Positions 15,198 to 22,769 of a DNA stretch of 34,472 nt are shown one piece after another. How positions within the stretch are numbered: position 1 is the stretch's first letter; each line of letters opens with the position of its first letter. A program made the position numbers and the translations under genes. The notes beneath the pieces were generated by a model that was given only the letters and a program-made list of their open reading frames with translations, was not told where the DNA came from and made no database searches. The DNA comes from Streptosporangiaceae bacterium (GTDB lineage Bacteria > Actinomycetota > Actinomycetes > Streptosporangiales > Streptosporangiaceae), in assembly GCA_030041275.1 (NCBI GenBank), contig JASHOE010000336.1:1-34472 (forward strand). Reading direction: 5' to 3'.

Positions 15198-16082
15198 CTA
15201 CCGGTGCGTGGCTGTTCCCTGCGGCGCAGCGGCTTCGGCGCGTTGAGTTCCCGCGGCCGATGTTGCTCTCGGGTTGCTCGAATCCGGCGGCGCGGACCCG
15301 GTGGCTGCCGAAGTCTCAGGGCGCCGACGGGCGGTCGCTGCATTCTCGGCCGCCTCGAGTACTGACTCGCTGCGCAGCCGGGCATCGTAGGCTGCCTTGC
15401 CGCCGCGGGCACCGAACAGCCGCTTGGTGATGACCAGGTAGACGACCAGCGCCAGATTGACCGCGAGCAGCACGATCGCGATTGCTGACATCTTCCTGGT
15501 CAGGTCGTAGATCTCCAGCGGCAGGCCCAGCGACGTCGCGATCATGGCGAAATACTCGCCCCACCGCCGCGCGAGCCACAGCCCGGTGCCCTCGACCACC
15601 TCGATGGCCGCGTACGCGGTGACCCCGATGGCCAGCAGCGTCGCCGTCCGGCCGCTCAGTGTCAGGGCGTGCTGCAGGAGCCCGTAGATCGTGGAGTGGC
15701 TGACGTTAACGCCGAGGTCCGAGAAGATATCCCGGACAACCGGCATCTCACGGTTCAGCGCGGCCTGGATCGACGCGCGGTTGGCAACGAACCGCCAGAG
15801 CGCGACAGCCAGCGCACCGAAGAGCAGGGCGCGCGCGTACCGTTCCAGCGCGAACAGCCGCAGCACGAGCTTGCTGCGTATCTCCTTCCCGCGCGGCACG
15901 ACCGGCGCGGTCGAGGCGGGGCCGGAAAGGGTGGCGGGTCCTGGCACGAACGTGCCGCAGCGCAGGCATCGCCACGCCGTTGCGCCAGGCAGGGTCGCGC
16001 CCAGCTCTGCCCGCAGGTCTGGCTCGTCGGGCGCGAACGTCAGGTGCCCGTTCCTGCTGCAGCTGAGCGCGCTCCAGTCCAC
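15198..16082 (-). CDS. DUF2127 membrane protein with N-terminal Cys/His segment
   Basis: This 294-residue protein has a soluble start with Cys8, His13 and a CLRC pair (Cys39, Cys42), which could hold a zinc. Membrane segments follow at about 83-103, 142-165 and 205-228. The pieces GLWLARRWGEYFAMIATSLGLP and LEIYDLT are characteristic of DUF2127 proteins, whose role is unknown. The tail (about 235-294) is Ala/Pro/Ser-rich and probably disordered. Its GTG start follows a TAAGCT box by 6 bases, so the message is probably leaderless. It converges on meaB. Confidence 0.8.
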   Translation of the reverse strand: MDWSALSCSRNGHLTFAPDEPDLRAELGATLPGATAWRCLRCGTFVPGPATLSGPASTAPVVPRGKEIRSKLVLRLFALERYARALLFGALAVALWRFVANRASIQAALNREMPVVRDIFSDLGVNVSHSTIYGLLQHALTLSGRTATLLAIGVTAYAAIEVVEGTGLWLARRWGEYFAMIATSLGLPLEIYDLTRKMSAIAIVLLAVNLALVVYLVITKRLFGARGGKAAYDARLRSESVLEAAENAATARRRPETSAATGSAPPDSSNPRATSAAGTQRAEAAAPQGTATHR

Positions 16083-16088
16083 GCTCGC

Positions 16089-16094
16089 AGCTTA
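16089..16094 (-). promoter_or_regulatory. -10 box for leaderless DUF2127 gene
   Basis: TAAGCT on the minus strand ends 6 bases before the GTG at 16082. Confidence 0.4.
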
Positions 16095-16120
16095 CGGCAG
16101 CCCTAGCCGGGACCGTTCCG

Positions 16121-16813
16121 CTAGCGACCGGCCGGGACGACCACGCCGTCGCTGAGAACCAGCACCTCATCGCAGGTCAGCGTCAGCGCCTCGGAGTCGC
16201 AGCCGACTATCACGACGCCGCTGGCCCGGCTCAAGGCGCGGATGGTCGTGGCTAACCCGGTGATTTCCCGCAGTGCCAGGCCGTCGAGCAGGCCGTCAAG
16301 CAGCAGCAGCTCGGGCTGGTGCGCTGCGGCTGCGGCCAGCCTCGCCCGCCGCCCCACCTCCTCGGGAACGGTACGCAGCGGTACGTCGGCCCACGGCGTC
16401 AGCCCCAGCTCATCCAGGATCGCGGCCGCGAGCAGCTGGCGGTCGGTCTCGCCGTGCCTGGCTAGCCTGGCGCCGTGCAGCACGAGTCCGCGAACCCGCA
16501 GCCACGGCAGCGACCTGGCGGTGCGGCGGGCCACGCCGACACGGCGCCGGACGGCGGCTCGGCCGCGGACGGTCGCCATGTCGTGGCCGAGCACGCGCAA
16601 TTCGCCATAGGCAGGCCTGGCCACCCCCGCCAGCAGGTCAACGATCGCCGTTGCCTCTGCGGGGTCACCGATCTGGATGCCGAGAACCGGCCGGCCCGGC
16701 TCCGCGCCGAGCCGGAAGCTGGCCGCGCGGACGGCGTAGCCACGGCCAAGCCGTACGCCGATGCCGGCGGCGATCACGGGGTTGGGTCCCATGACGGCGC
16801 GCCCAGACGGCAC
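16121..16813 (-). CDS. ABC-ATPase-like protein lacking catalytic motifs
   Basis: The 230-residue frame follows the order of an ABC nucleotide-binding domain: a strand-rich start, a P-loop position, a GELRVLGHD segment like the usual GxxxxxG turn, a region equal to the helical domain, a signature position, and Walker B. However the P-loop place reads QIGDPAEATAI (about 47-57) with no Gly-Lys-Ser/Thr. The signature reads TVPEEV instead of LSGGQ. Walker B is LLLLD followed by Gly instead of the catalytic Glu, and the H-loop His is Cys205. It therefore should not hydrolyse ATP. The GTG start has GAGGGG upstream. No membrane partner gene is adjacent. It is divergent from the AbsC-like regulator. 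Confidence 0.68.
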   Translation of the reverse strand: MPSGRAVMGPNPVIAAGIGVRLGRGYAVRAASFRLGAEPGRPVLGIQIGDPAEATAIVDLLAGVARPAYGELRVLGHDMATVRGRAAVRRRVGVARRTARSLPWLRVRGLVLHGARLARHGETDRQLLAAAILDELGLTPWADVPLRTVPEEVGRRARLAAAAAHQPELLLLDGLLDGLALREITGLATTIRALSRASGVVIVGCDSEALTLTCDEVLVLSDGVVVPAGR

Positions 16814-16860
16814 AGATCACCCCTCGGGGTCCAGGCAATCAGTGGTTCTGTCGCAGGCAA

Positions 16861-16878
16861 TGTAACTGTCTGTAATTA
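16861..16878. promoter_or_regulatory. TGTAA direct repeat between divergent genes
   Basis: TGTAACTGTC and TGTAATTA place two TGTAA units 10 bases apart, one helical turn, in a small AT-rich island 48-65 bases before the ABC-like gene and about 140 bases before the MarR gene. It is a possible regulator site; the binding protein is unknown. Confidence 0.3.
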
Positions 16879-17005
16879 ACCATGTCCACGTACGCGCCGG
16901 CCGGCGTGGCGTGCATCCGCGGGCGGGCAGCACAGCGCCCGATTTTGACCGGAACGCCGGATCCTCGCACCTCGGCCGCACGTCCGGCCGCGGCCGCCGT
17001 CGCGG

Positions 17006-17011
17006 TACCTT
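17006..17011 (+). promoter_or_regulatory. -10 box for leaderless MarR gene
   Basis: TACCTT ends 7 bases before the GTG at 17019. Confidence 0.4.
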
Positions 17012-17018
17012 GTTGGCT

Positions 17019-17528
17019 GTGGCCAAGCCGCTCGACCTGCCCTTCGACCCGATCGCACGCGCCGCGGAAACCTGGGAATCCAGGTTCGGCGAATCCACGG
17101 CGATGGCGGCGGTGACCGCGATCATGCGCGTGCAGCAGATTCTGCTGGGTCAGCTGGACGCGCTGCTGCGTCCGCACGAGCTGACCTTCGCCCGGTACGA
17201 GGCGCTTGTCCTCCTCAGCTTCAGCCGGGATGGCGAGCTGCCGATGCGGATCATCGGCGAGCGGCTCATGGTCCACCCGACAAGCGTGACGAACACGATC
17301 GACCGACTGGAGCGCCAGCAGCTGGTGATGCGCAAGCCTAATCCCAGGGACGGTCGGGGCACCCTCGCCGCGATCACCGCGGCCGGGCGTGCGGTCATGC
17401 GCCGTGCCACCGATGACCTGATGAAGGCCGAGTTCGGCATGGGAGGCTACACCAAGCTGCAGCTGGAAGACCTGTCTGGACTGCTGCGCGGGCTGCGCCT
17501 TGAGGCGGGCGACTTTAAGGACAGTTAG
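17019..17528 (+). CDS. absC: MarR-family regulator, AbsC-like
   Basis: The 169-residue protein has the MarR winged helix: LTFARYEALVLLSFS, then MRIIGERLMVHPTSVTNTID as the recognition helix-turn-helix, then a wing with KPNPRDGRGTLAAIT. These segments closely match what I remember of AbsC (SCO5405), a zinc-linked regulator of antibiotic production in Streptomyces coelicolor, and the neighbouring genes agree with that region. The GTG at 17019 is chosen because a TACCTT box ends 7 bases upstream; an in-frame TTG at 17013 is an alternative. It is divergent from the ABC-like gene, which is a natural candidate target. Confidence 0.8.
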   Translation: MAKPLDLPFDPIARAAETWESRFGESTAMAAVTAIMRVQQILLGQLDALLRPHELTFARYEALVLLSFSRDGELPMRIIGERLMVHPTSVTNTIDRLERQQLVMRKPNPRDGRGTLAAITAAGRAVMRRATDDLMKAEFGMGGYTKLQLEDLSGLLRGLRLEAGDFKDS

Positions 17529-17635
17529 CGCTGGCCGTCCGATGCTTCTGCCCGCCTAGCGTCGGCTCCGGAGAGACAAAATGCCCTAAAACGGCGCATC
17601 AGCCAGTCGGAACCTACATCAAGTGGTTCTAGGCA

Positions 17636-17685
17636 TGACGGATCGTCCGAATAAAACGGGCCTAAGCGGGCAAGTCGATCCGTCA
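17636..17685. other. 9-bp inverted repeat at convergent gene ends
   Basis: TGACGGATC (17636-17644) and GATCCGTCA (17677-17685) are perfect inverted copies separated by 32 bases. The right arm covers the propeller-gene stop codon. It may be a weak terminator or a site with an internal structure; the loop is long. Confidence 0.35.
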
Positions 17686-19077
17686 GGCGGCGATCGGTGA
17701 CGGGCTCCACGTCCTGCCGCCGTCCGTTGTGACGTAGACCTCCCCGAGGGACGCCTGGGCCGGTACCGCGACGGCCAGAGCGGCGGTGGTCATGCCCACG
17801 TAGCTGAAACCGCCGGGCGGGGCGCCCCCGTCGAGGCTGGCCGCTCGCCACGTCTTTCCGCCGTCGGCTGAGTAGTACAGGCCAGACGTGGTCGCGAGAA
17901 CGTCCTGCCCGCCGACGGCCAGGCTCAGTGATGTCGGTCCGCCGGAAACCGGTACCGGGTCAACAAGCTGCCAGCTAGCGCCCGTCGCCGACGTATACAG
18001 CGCGATCTGATCGCCCGCGACGCCCGCCTGCGGCGGGCAGGTCAGCAGCAGTTGCTGCGCGTCCGCGGCGAGCAGGGCGCCGCCTGGCGTCGCGGCGGCA
18101 GGGGCGCACGGTGCCTGGCCTGCTAGCGTCCAGGCGCCGCCGGAGACCGGGCCGCTGAGCACGGCGCCAGACGGGGTAAGCAGGTACCCGGTGCCGGCCG
18201 CGATGACCAGCTCGGCCGACGCTGGCTGCGAGGTCGACATGTGCTGGTAGGCGGCCGGCACTGGCACCGGGCTGAACGTCGTGCTGCCTGCGGAGCCCTC
18301 GTAAAGCGCGAAGCTCGTGCAGTCGCTCGCGTAGCTGGCGCCAGAGCCGGCGCAGGTCGCGAAGATCGCGAGCGCGTCCTGGCCCGCTGCCTCCAGATCG
18401 ATCACCCGCTGGCCACCGGTGTTGACCTGCTGCCACGGCCAGCCGCCGCCGGTGGTCTCGTACAGCGCGGGCCCGAACGCCCAGCCGTCCTTCATGTTGG
18501 CGAACCGCAGCTGGCTCACGCCAGCGTCGCCCGACGGGCCCGGGGCAACGGGTGCGCTGACGCCGTACCAGTGCGCGCCGTAGCTGGACGTGCCGGCCAG
18601 CGAGGTGCAGTCAGCCGTGGCGCACGGCGGGCCGGCCTGACCGATGACGGCCCCGACCAGGCCGCCCTGCCCGGTGCCCACGAACGTCACCGACGTCGGC
18701 TGGAAGTGCCGGGGGGGAATGGTGCCCGAGGTCGTCGCCGACAGCGTGCTGCGCTGCTGGAGCTGGATCGGGCCCGCGGACTGCGACGCGGCGGAGGCGG
18801 TGCCGCTGGTCGGCCGCGTGGCCGGCGCCTGGGTGCCGGGCGGGCTGACCTGGCTGGCGACGGGGGTCTGGTGGCTGGCCCGCAGGCTGCCGGCGATCTG
18901 CGGTGCCGCGATGGCTCCGCCGAGCACGACCGCGCACGCCGCCGACGCGAAGACGAGCTGCCGGGACTTGCGTCGGCGGGCGCGGCGCCTGATCTGGTCC
19001 AGGGTTCCCGCCGGCGGGCGCAGCGGCGTTACCTCCGTCGCCAGCCAGTCGTCGAGCTGATCGCGCGGGTCAGTCAC
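17683..19077 (-). CDS. Membrane-anchored beta-propeller protein, probable anti-sigma partner
   Basis: The 464-residue protein has a short cytoplasmic part (1-38) with an Arg/Lys-rich end, one membrane helix (about 39-61), a Pro/Thr/Ser linker (about 65-115) and a large outer domain. The outer domain holds sialidase-type Asp-box motifs SADGGKTW and TTDGGRTW, plus repeated DGWAFGP-like strands, so a beta-propeller (BNR/YCF48-like) is likely. Six outer Cys may form disulfides. No HxxxCxxC zinc anti-sigma motif is present. The GTG start overlaps the end of the ECF sigma gene by 8 bases, with AGGAG before it, so the pair is coupled and the protein may sense the envelope and hold the sigma factor. 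That role is inference. Confidence 0.75.
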   Translation of the reverse strand: MTDPRDQLDDWLATEVTPLRPPAGTLDQIRRRARRRKSRQLVFASAACAVVLGGAIAAPQIAGSLRASHQTPVASQVSPPGTQAPATRPTSGTASAASQSAGPIQLQQRSTLSATTSGTIPPRHFQPTSVTFVGTGQGGLVGAVIGQAGPPCATADCTSLAGTSSYGAHWYGVSAPVAPGPSGDAGVSQLRFANMKDGWAFGPALYETTGGGWPWQQVNTGGQRVIDLEAAGQDALAIFATCAGSGASYASDCTSFALYEGSAGSTTFSPVPVPAAYQHMSTSQPASAELVIAAGTGYLLTPSGAVLSGPVSGGAWTLAGQAPCAPAAATPGGALLAADAQQLLLTCPPQAGVAGDQIALYTSATGASWQLVDPVPVSGGPTSLSLAVGGQDVLATTSGLYYSADGGKTWRAASLDGGAPPGGFSYVGMTTAALAVAVPAQASLGEVYVTTDGGRTWSPSPIAA

Positions 19078-19564
19078 GTGCGTCTCCTAGCGCCGCCTTA
19101 AGCCTGGCCCTGGCGTTGAACAAGTCCGCCTTGATGGTTCCTTCCGGGCGCCCGAGCATCGCGGCGACCTCCTTGAGTCCGAACCCCCCGTAGTAGTGCA
19201 GCAGGAACGGACTGCTCAGCCGCTCGGGCAGCGCCTGGATGAGGGCGCGCACATCGACGTCCTGAGCCGGGTGGTAGGCGGGATCGGCCGGCCCGGCCGC
19301 GGTCAGGACCCGGATGGCCTGCCGCTCTCGGCCCGCCTTGCGCCAGTGGTCGCGGACCAGATTCGTCGCGATCATGTACAGGTAGCTCTGCGGGTTGTCC
19401 AGCCCGGTCCAGCGGGAGAGCAGCCGGGCGAAGGCTTCTGACGCGATCTCGTGTGCCGTCTCATCGTCGTCGACCAGCCGGCGCACCCAGCCCGCCAGCC
19501 TCGGATAGCACGCCTGAAACAGGTCCTCAACCGCCTGCTGATCCGACGTGCGGAGCCTTGCCAC
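19070..19564 (-). CDS. ECF-type RNA polymerase sigma factor
   Basis: The 164-residue protein has region 2 (LFQACYPRLAGWVRRLVDD, then EIASEAFARLLSRW and YLYMIATNLVRDHWRK, for -10 binding) and region 4 (ALPERLSSPFLLHYYGGFGLKEVA with a GTIKADLFNARARLK recognition helix, for -35 binding). No region 1 or 3 is present, as expected of ECF factors. The GTG at 19564 is selected because AGAGGAG lies just before it; the frame stays open to 19747 but that extension is low-complexity. It is co-transcribed with the downstream propeller protein. Target promoters are unknown. Confidence 0.88.
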   Translation of the reverse strand: MARLRTSDQQAVEDLFQACYPRLAGWVRRLVDDDETAHEIASEAFARLLSRWTGLDNPQSYLYMIATNLVRDHWRKAGRERQAIRVLTAAGPADPAYHPAQDVDVRALIQALPERLSSPFLLHYYGGFGLKEVAAMLGRPEGTIKADLFNARARLKAALGDARD

Positions 19565-19881
19565 CGCGCTCCTCTGACTCGCCGGGCTCCGTCGGCTGCC
19601 GGTTCCGGTCCGGGTGACCGTGCGCGGTGGGCCCAACGGCCACGTTAGCTGAAGAATGCCCGAATCCTCTACGGCCGCGGCATGCGGGCGAAGCGCGGCA
19701 TCAGGCCTGAGTACCGCGCAGCCCGTGGGGGTCACTGCCTCGCGCATTGCTCCATCACCGATCGGCCGCCAGCGAGGGCGGCGGCGTTCCCGGCATTGTC
19801 ACCGCACGCCGGACGGTACCTAAGACGACGTGCGGTCCGGATGGTTGCGGGTTGGGCAGATTTCCCGCGGGCTACGACGGG
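19565..19881. other. Intergenic region upstream of the sigma gene, no gene seen
   Basis: No convincing coding frame lies here. An 8-bp inverted repeat, ACCGCACG (19801-19808) and CGTGCGGT (19829-19836), has a 20-base loop. A minus-strand GGGAAC (19786-19791) resembles an ECF -35 half-site, which would suit self-activation of the sigma gene, but no matching -10 at the usual distance was found. Confidence 0.35.
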
Positions 19882-19920
19882 TAAACTGAGGCTAGATAGT
19901 AGGACGTCCAACTAAGTTGG
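19882..19920 (+). promoter_or_regulatory. Promoter and 18-bp palindromic operator of the mutase gene
   Basis: TAAACT (19882-19887) is a likely -10 box. The predicted start of transcription falls just before TAGTAGGACGTCCAACTA (19897-19914), a palindrome in which 16 of 18 positions match. A second dyad, CCAACTAAGTTGG (19908-19920), overlaps its end. A repressor here would block transcription start. A long-range -35 is not clear. Confidence 0.5.
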
Positions 19921-19948
19921 CACGGGTTAGCTGCTGCGGAGGCAGGTC

Positions 19949-21625
19949 ATGGTGGCAGGCGCAGACGGGGCTGACGGACGGGACCGCTGGCAGCGCCGAT
20001 ACGCCGCGGCGCGGAAGCGGGACGCCGACTTCACCACGCTGTCCGGGGTGGAGGTGGACCCGGTGTACGGGCCGCCGCCGGGTGCTGTGGTGCCCGGTTT
20101 CGAGCGGATCGGGTGGCCAGGCGAGTTCCCCTACACCCGCGGGCTGTACCCGGCCGGCTACCGCGGCCGCGCGTGGACCATCAGGCAGTTCTCCGGGTTC
20201 GGTAACGCCGAAGCGACCAACGAGCGGTACAAGATGCTGCTGCAGGCCGGCGGCGGCGGCCTGTCGGTAGCCTTCGACATGCCCACGCTCATGGGCCGGG
20301 ACTCGGACGACCCGCGGTCGGCCGGCGAGGTCGGGCACTGCGGCGTCGCCATCGACTCGGCCGCGGACATGGACACCCTCTTCGGCGGGATCCCGCTGGC
20401 CGACGTCACCACGTCGATGACGATCAGCGGTCCGGCGGTGCCGGTGTTCTGCATGTACCTGGCCGCCGCAGAGCGGCAAGGCGCCGACATCGGCGCGCTC
20501 GACGGCACTCTGCAGACCGACATTTTCAAGGAGTACATCGCGCAGAAGGAGTGGCTCTTCCCGCCGCAGCCGCATCTGCGGCTCATCGGTGACCTGATGG
20601 AGTACTGCGCGGTGAACATTCCGGCGTACAAGCCGCTGTCGGTATCCGGCTATCACATCAGGGAGGCTGGCGCCACCGCGGCGCAGGAGCTGGCGTTCAC
20701 GCTGGCCGACGGATTCGGCTACGTGGAGCTTGGCCAGTCCAGGGGCCTCGACGTCGAGAAGTTCGCGCCCGGCCTGTCTTTCTTCTTTGACGCGCACATC
20801 GACTTCTTCGAGGAGATCGCCAAATTCCGGGCGGCCCGGCGGATCTGGGCGAGATGGCTGCGCGATGTGTACGGCGCGAAGTCGGAGCGGGCGCAGTGGC
20901 TGCGCTTCCACACTCAGACCGCAGGCGTCTCACTGACCGCGCAGCAGCCGGAGCTGAACGTCGTCCGGACGGCGATCGAGGCGCTTGCGGCGGTGCTGGG
21001 CGGCACGAACTCGCTCCACACCAACGCGCTGGACGAGGTGCTCGCGCTGCCCAGTGAGCACGCGGCTGAGGTTGCGCTGCGCACTCAGCAAGTGATCATG
21101 GAGGAGACCGGGGTCGTCAACGTAGCCGACCCGCTCGGCGGGTCCTGGTACCTGGAGGCCCTGACCGATCGGCTTGAGGCCGAGGCGGAGCAGATCTTCG
21201 ACCGGATCCGCGGGCTGAGCCATGATGGGTCCATGACCGGCGGCATCCTGCGCGGTATCGAAGAAGGCTGGTTCACTGCCGAGATCGCCGAAGCGTCGTT
21301 TGCGTATCAGCAGCAGATAGAGAAGGGCAACAAGCGGATCGTCGGAGTCAACTGTTACACCGACACCGTCGAGCAGCCGGTCGAGATCATGCGCGTCGGC
21401 CACGAGGTCGAGAGGGATCAGGTCCGCACGCTCGCCGACCGTAAGGCCGCCCGGGACGAGACCGCCGTGTCGGCCGCGCTGGCGGACCTGGTGGCGACCG
21501 CGCGGTCGGACGCCAACATGATCCTGCCGATGATCGCCGCGGCGCGTGCAGAGGCGACGCTGGGCGAGATCTGCGACGCGCTGCGATCGGAGTGGGGAAG
21601 CTACGTCGAGGCGCCGGCGTTCTGA
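19949..21625 (+). CDS. icmA: B12-dependent acyl-CoA mutase large subunit, isobutyryl-CoA mutase type
   Basis: The 558-residue protein is the TIM-barrel catalytic chain of the methylmalonyl-CoA mutase family without the B12-binding domain (no DxHxxG motif). Long stretches match what I recall of Streptomyces IcmA (566 residues). The specificity positions are Phe81 (in WTIRQF) and Gln199 (in YIAQK). Published work assigns Phe80/Gln198 to isobutyryl-CoA mutase and Tyr89/Arg207 to methylmalonyl-CoA mutase, so this chain should interconvert isobutyryl- and n-butyryl-CoA. GGAGG precedes the ATG by 6 bases. The needed small B12-binding subunit is not in the window. MeaB and Mce are encoded nearby. 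Confidence 0.85.
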   Translation: MVAGADGADGRDRWQRRYAAARKRDADFTTLSGVEVDPVYGPPPGAVVPGFERIGWPGEFPYTRGLYPAGYRGRAWTIRQFSGFGNAEATNERYKMLLQAGGGGLSVAFDMPTLMGRDSDDPRSAGEVGHCGVAIDSAADMDTLFGGIPLADVTTSMTISGPAVPVFCMYLAAAERQGADIGALDGTLQTDIFKEYIAQKEWLFPPQPHLRLIGDLMEYCAVNIPAYKPLSVSGYHIREAGATAAQELAFTLADGFGYVELGQSRGLDVEKFAPGLSFFFDAHIDFFEEIAKFRAARRIWARWLRDVYGAKSERAQWLRFHTQTAGVSLTAQQPELNVVRTAIEALAAVLGGTNSLHTNALDEVLALPSEHAAEVALRTQQVIMEETGVVNVADPLGGSWYLEALTDRLEAEAEQIFDRIRGLSHDGSMTGGILRGIEEGWFTAEIAEASFAYQQQIEKGNKRIVGVNCYTDTVEQPVEIMRVGHEVERDQVRTLADRKAARDETAVSAALADLVATARSDANMILPMIAAARAEATLGEICDALRSEWGSYVEAPAF

Positions 21626-21742
21626 CCGGTGAGCGTCGCGGCGGGGCCGGTGTTGCCGGTACGTCGCCGGGCTGGCGCGGTCTGTAGCGGAGCACGCCGT
21701 GGGTCGGTGCAGCCGCTCGTGGTCATGGGGCAGGATGGAAGC

Positions 21743-22729
21743 ATGAATCAGCCGCGGAACTTTTCCCTTCATGGGGCCGTGGACCTGGGCGCGCGGCAGG
21801 CTGCTGCGCAGCGCAGGCAGCGTGCAGCGGAACAGGGCTCGGCCGCGGACGGCCAGCAGGGCGGGCAGTCCGAGCTCATCATCGACGTCACCGACGAGTC
21901 GTTCAACGCCGATGTGGTCGCCCGGTCCCGGACGGTGCCGGTCATCCTCGACCTGTGGGCGGACTGGTGCGGTCCCTGCAAGCAGCTAGGGCCGATCCTT
22001 GAGCGGCTGGCTACCGAGGCTGACGGCGCGTTCGTGCTCGCCAGGGTCGACGTCGACAGCAATCCGCAGCTGAGCGCCGCGCTGCAGGTGCAGAGCATCC
22101 CGATGGTGGTCGCGGTCGTGGGCGGGCAGGTCGTCGACGGCTTCCTCGGGGCCATGCCCGAGCAGCAGGTCCGGCAGTGGCTGAGCCAGGTCATGCAGGT
22201 AGCTGATCAGCTCGGCGTGCGGTCCGCCGAGATGCCCGCCGGAGACGATACGGGCGGTGCCGGTGCGGCCGGGGCTGCGGCGATGTTCGGCGCGGATGCG
22301 CTCGGCGACGCCGGCGGGAACGCCGTGTTCGCCGACGCGCAGCAGGCGATGGAGCGCGGCGATCTGGATTCCGCCGCCGCCGCGTTCGAGAAGATCCTGG
22401 CGGCGAACCCCGGCGATCCAGTCGCGACGATGGGACTGGGTCAGGTGGGCCTGATCCGTCGCGTGGAGGGCTACGACCAGGCCGCGGTGCGTCGGGACGC
22501 CGCCAGCCGGCCGGCCGACGTGGCTGCGCAGTCCAGGCTCGCGGATCTTGAGATTGCGACCGGTCAGATCGAAACCGCTTTCGACCGAATGCTGGCCACG
22601 GTGTCGCGCACCGCCGGGGAGGAGCGCGACCAGGCGCGCAAGCACCTGCTCAGCCTGTTCGAGATCATGCCCGCGAAAGACCCGCGGGTGACCAAAGCGC
22701 GGGCGAGGCTCTCCACCCTGCTGTTCTGA
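21743..22729 (+). CDS. Thioredoxin-TPR co-chaperone (CnoX/YbbN-like)
   Basis: The 328-residue protein has a disordered Gln-rich start, a thioredoxin fold with active site WADWCGPCKQLGP (about 68-80), a cis-Pro in SIPMVV, then an Ala/Gly linker and a helical C-terminal half with tetratricopeptide-like pairs (FADAQQAMERGDLDSAAAAF). This is the CnoX/YbbN layout, a holdase that protects proteins from oxidation and passes them to GroEL. The CGPC pair is intact, unlike E. coli YbbN, so redox activity is possible. ATG 21743 has AGGA at good spacing; an ATG at 21725 is an alternative. It follows the mutase gene on the same strand. Confidence 0.87.
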   Translation: MNQPRNFSLHGAVDLGARQAAAQRRQRAAEQGSAADGQQGGQSELIIDVTDESFNADVVARSRTVPVILDLWADWCGPCKQLGPILERLATEADGAFVLARVDVDSNPQLSAALQVQSIPMVVAVVGGQVVDGFLGAMPEQQVRQWLSQVMQVADQLGVRSAEMPAGDDTGGAGAAGAAAMFGADALGDAGGNAVFADAQQAMERGDLDSAAAAFEKILAANPGDPVATMGLGQVGLIRRVEGYDQAAVRRDAASRPADVAAQSRLADLEIATGQIETAFDRMLATVSRTAGEERDQARKHLLSLFEIMPAKDPRVTKARARLSTLLF

Positions 22730-22769
22730 CCGGCAGTCGGGTCGGACGCGGCTGGCCGGGTGGCTGGCG

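Noticed and set aside
17525..17851. A 108-codon minus-strand frame across the MarR/propeller gap
   Set aside because: Most of it overlaps the propeller gene in another frame, and it has no ribosome site or known motif.
19565..19948. A cobalamin riboswitch before the B12-dependent mutase gene
   Set aside because: I found no B12-box-like sequence or the expected long structured leader; the predicted leader is only about 60 bases.
19949..21625. Annotation as methylmalonyl-CoA mutase
   Set aside because: The two specificity residues are Phe and Gln, as in isobutyryl-CoA mutase, and the B12-binding domain is absent.
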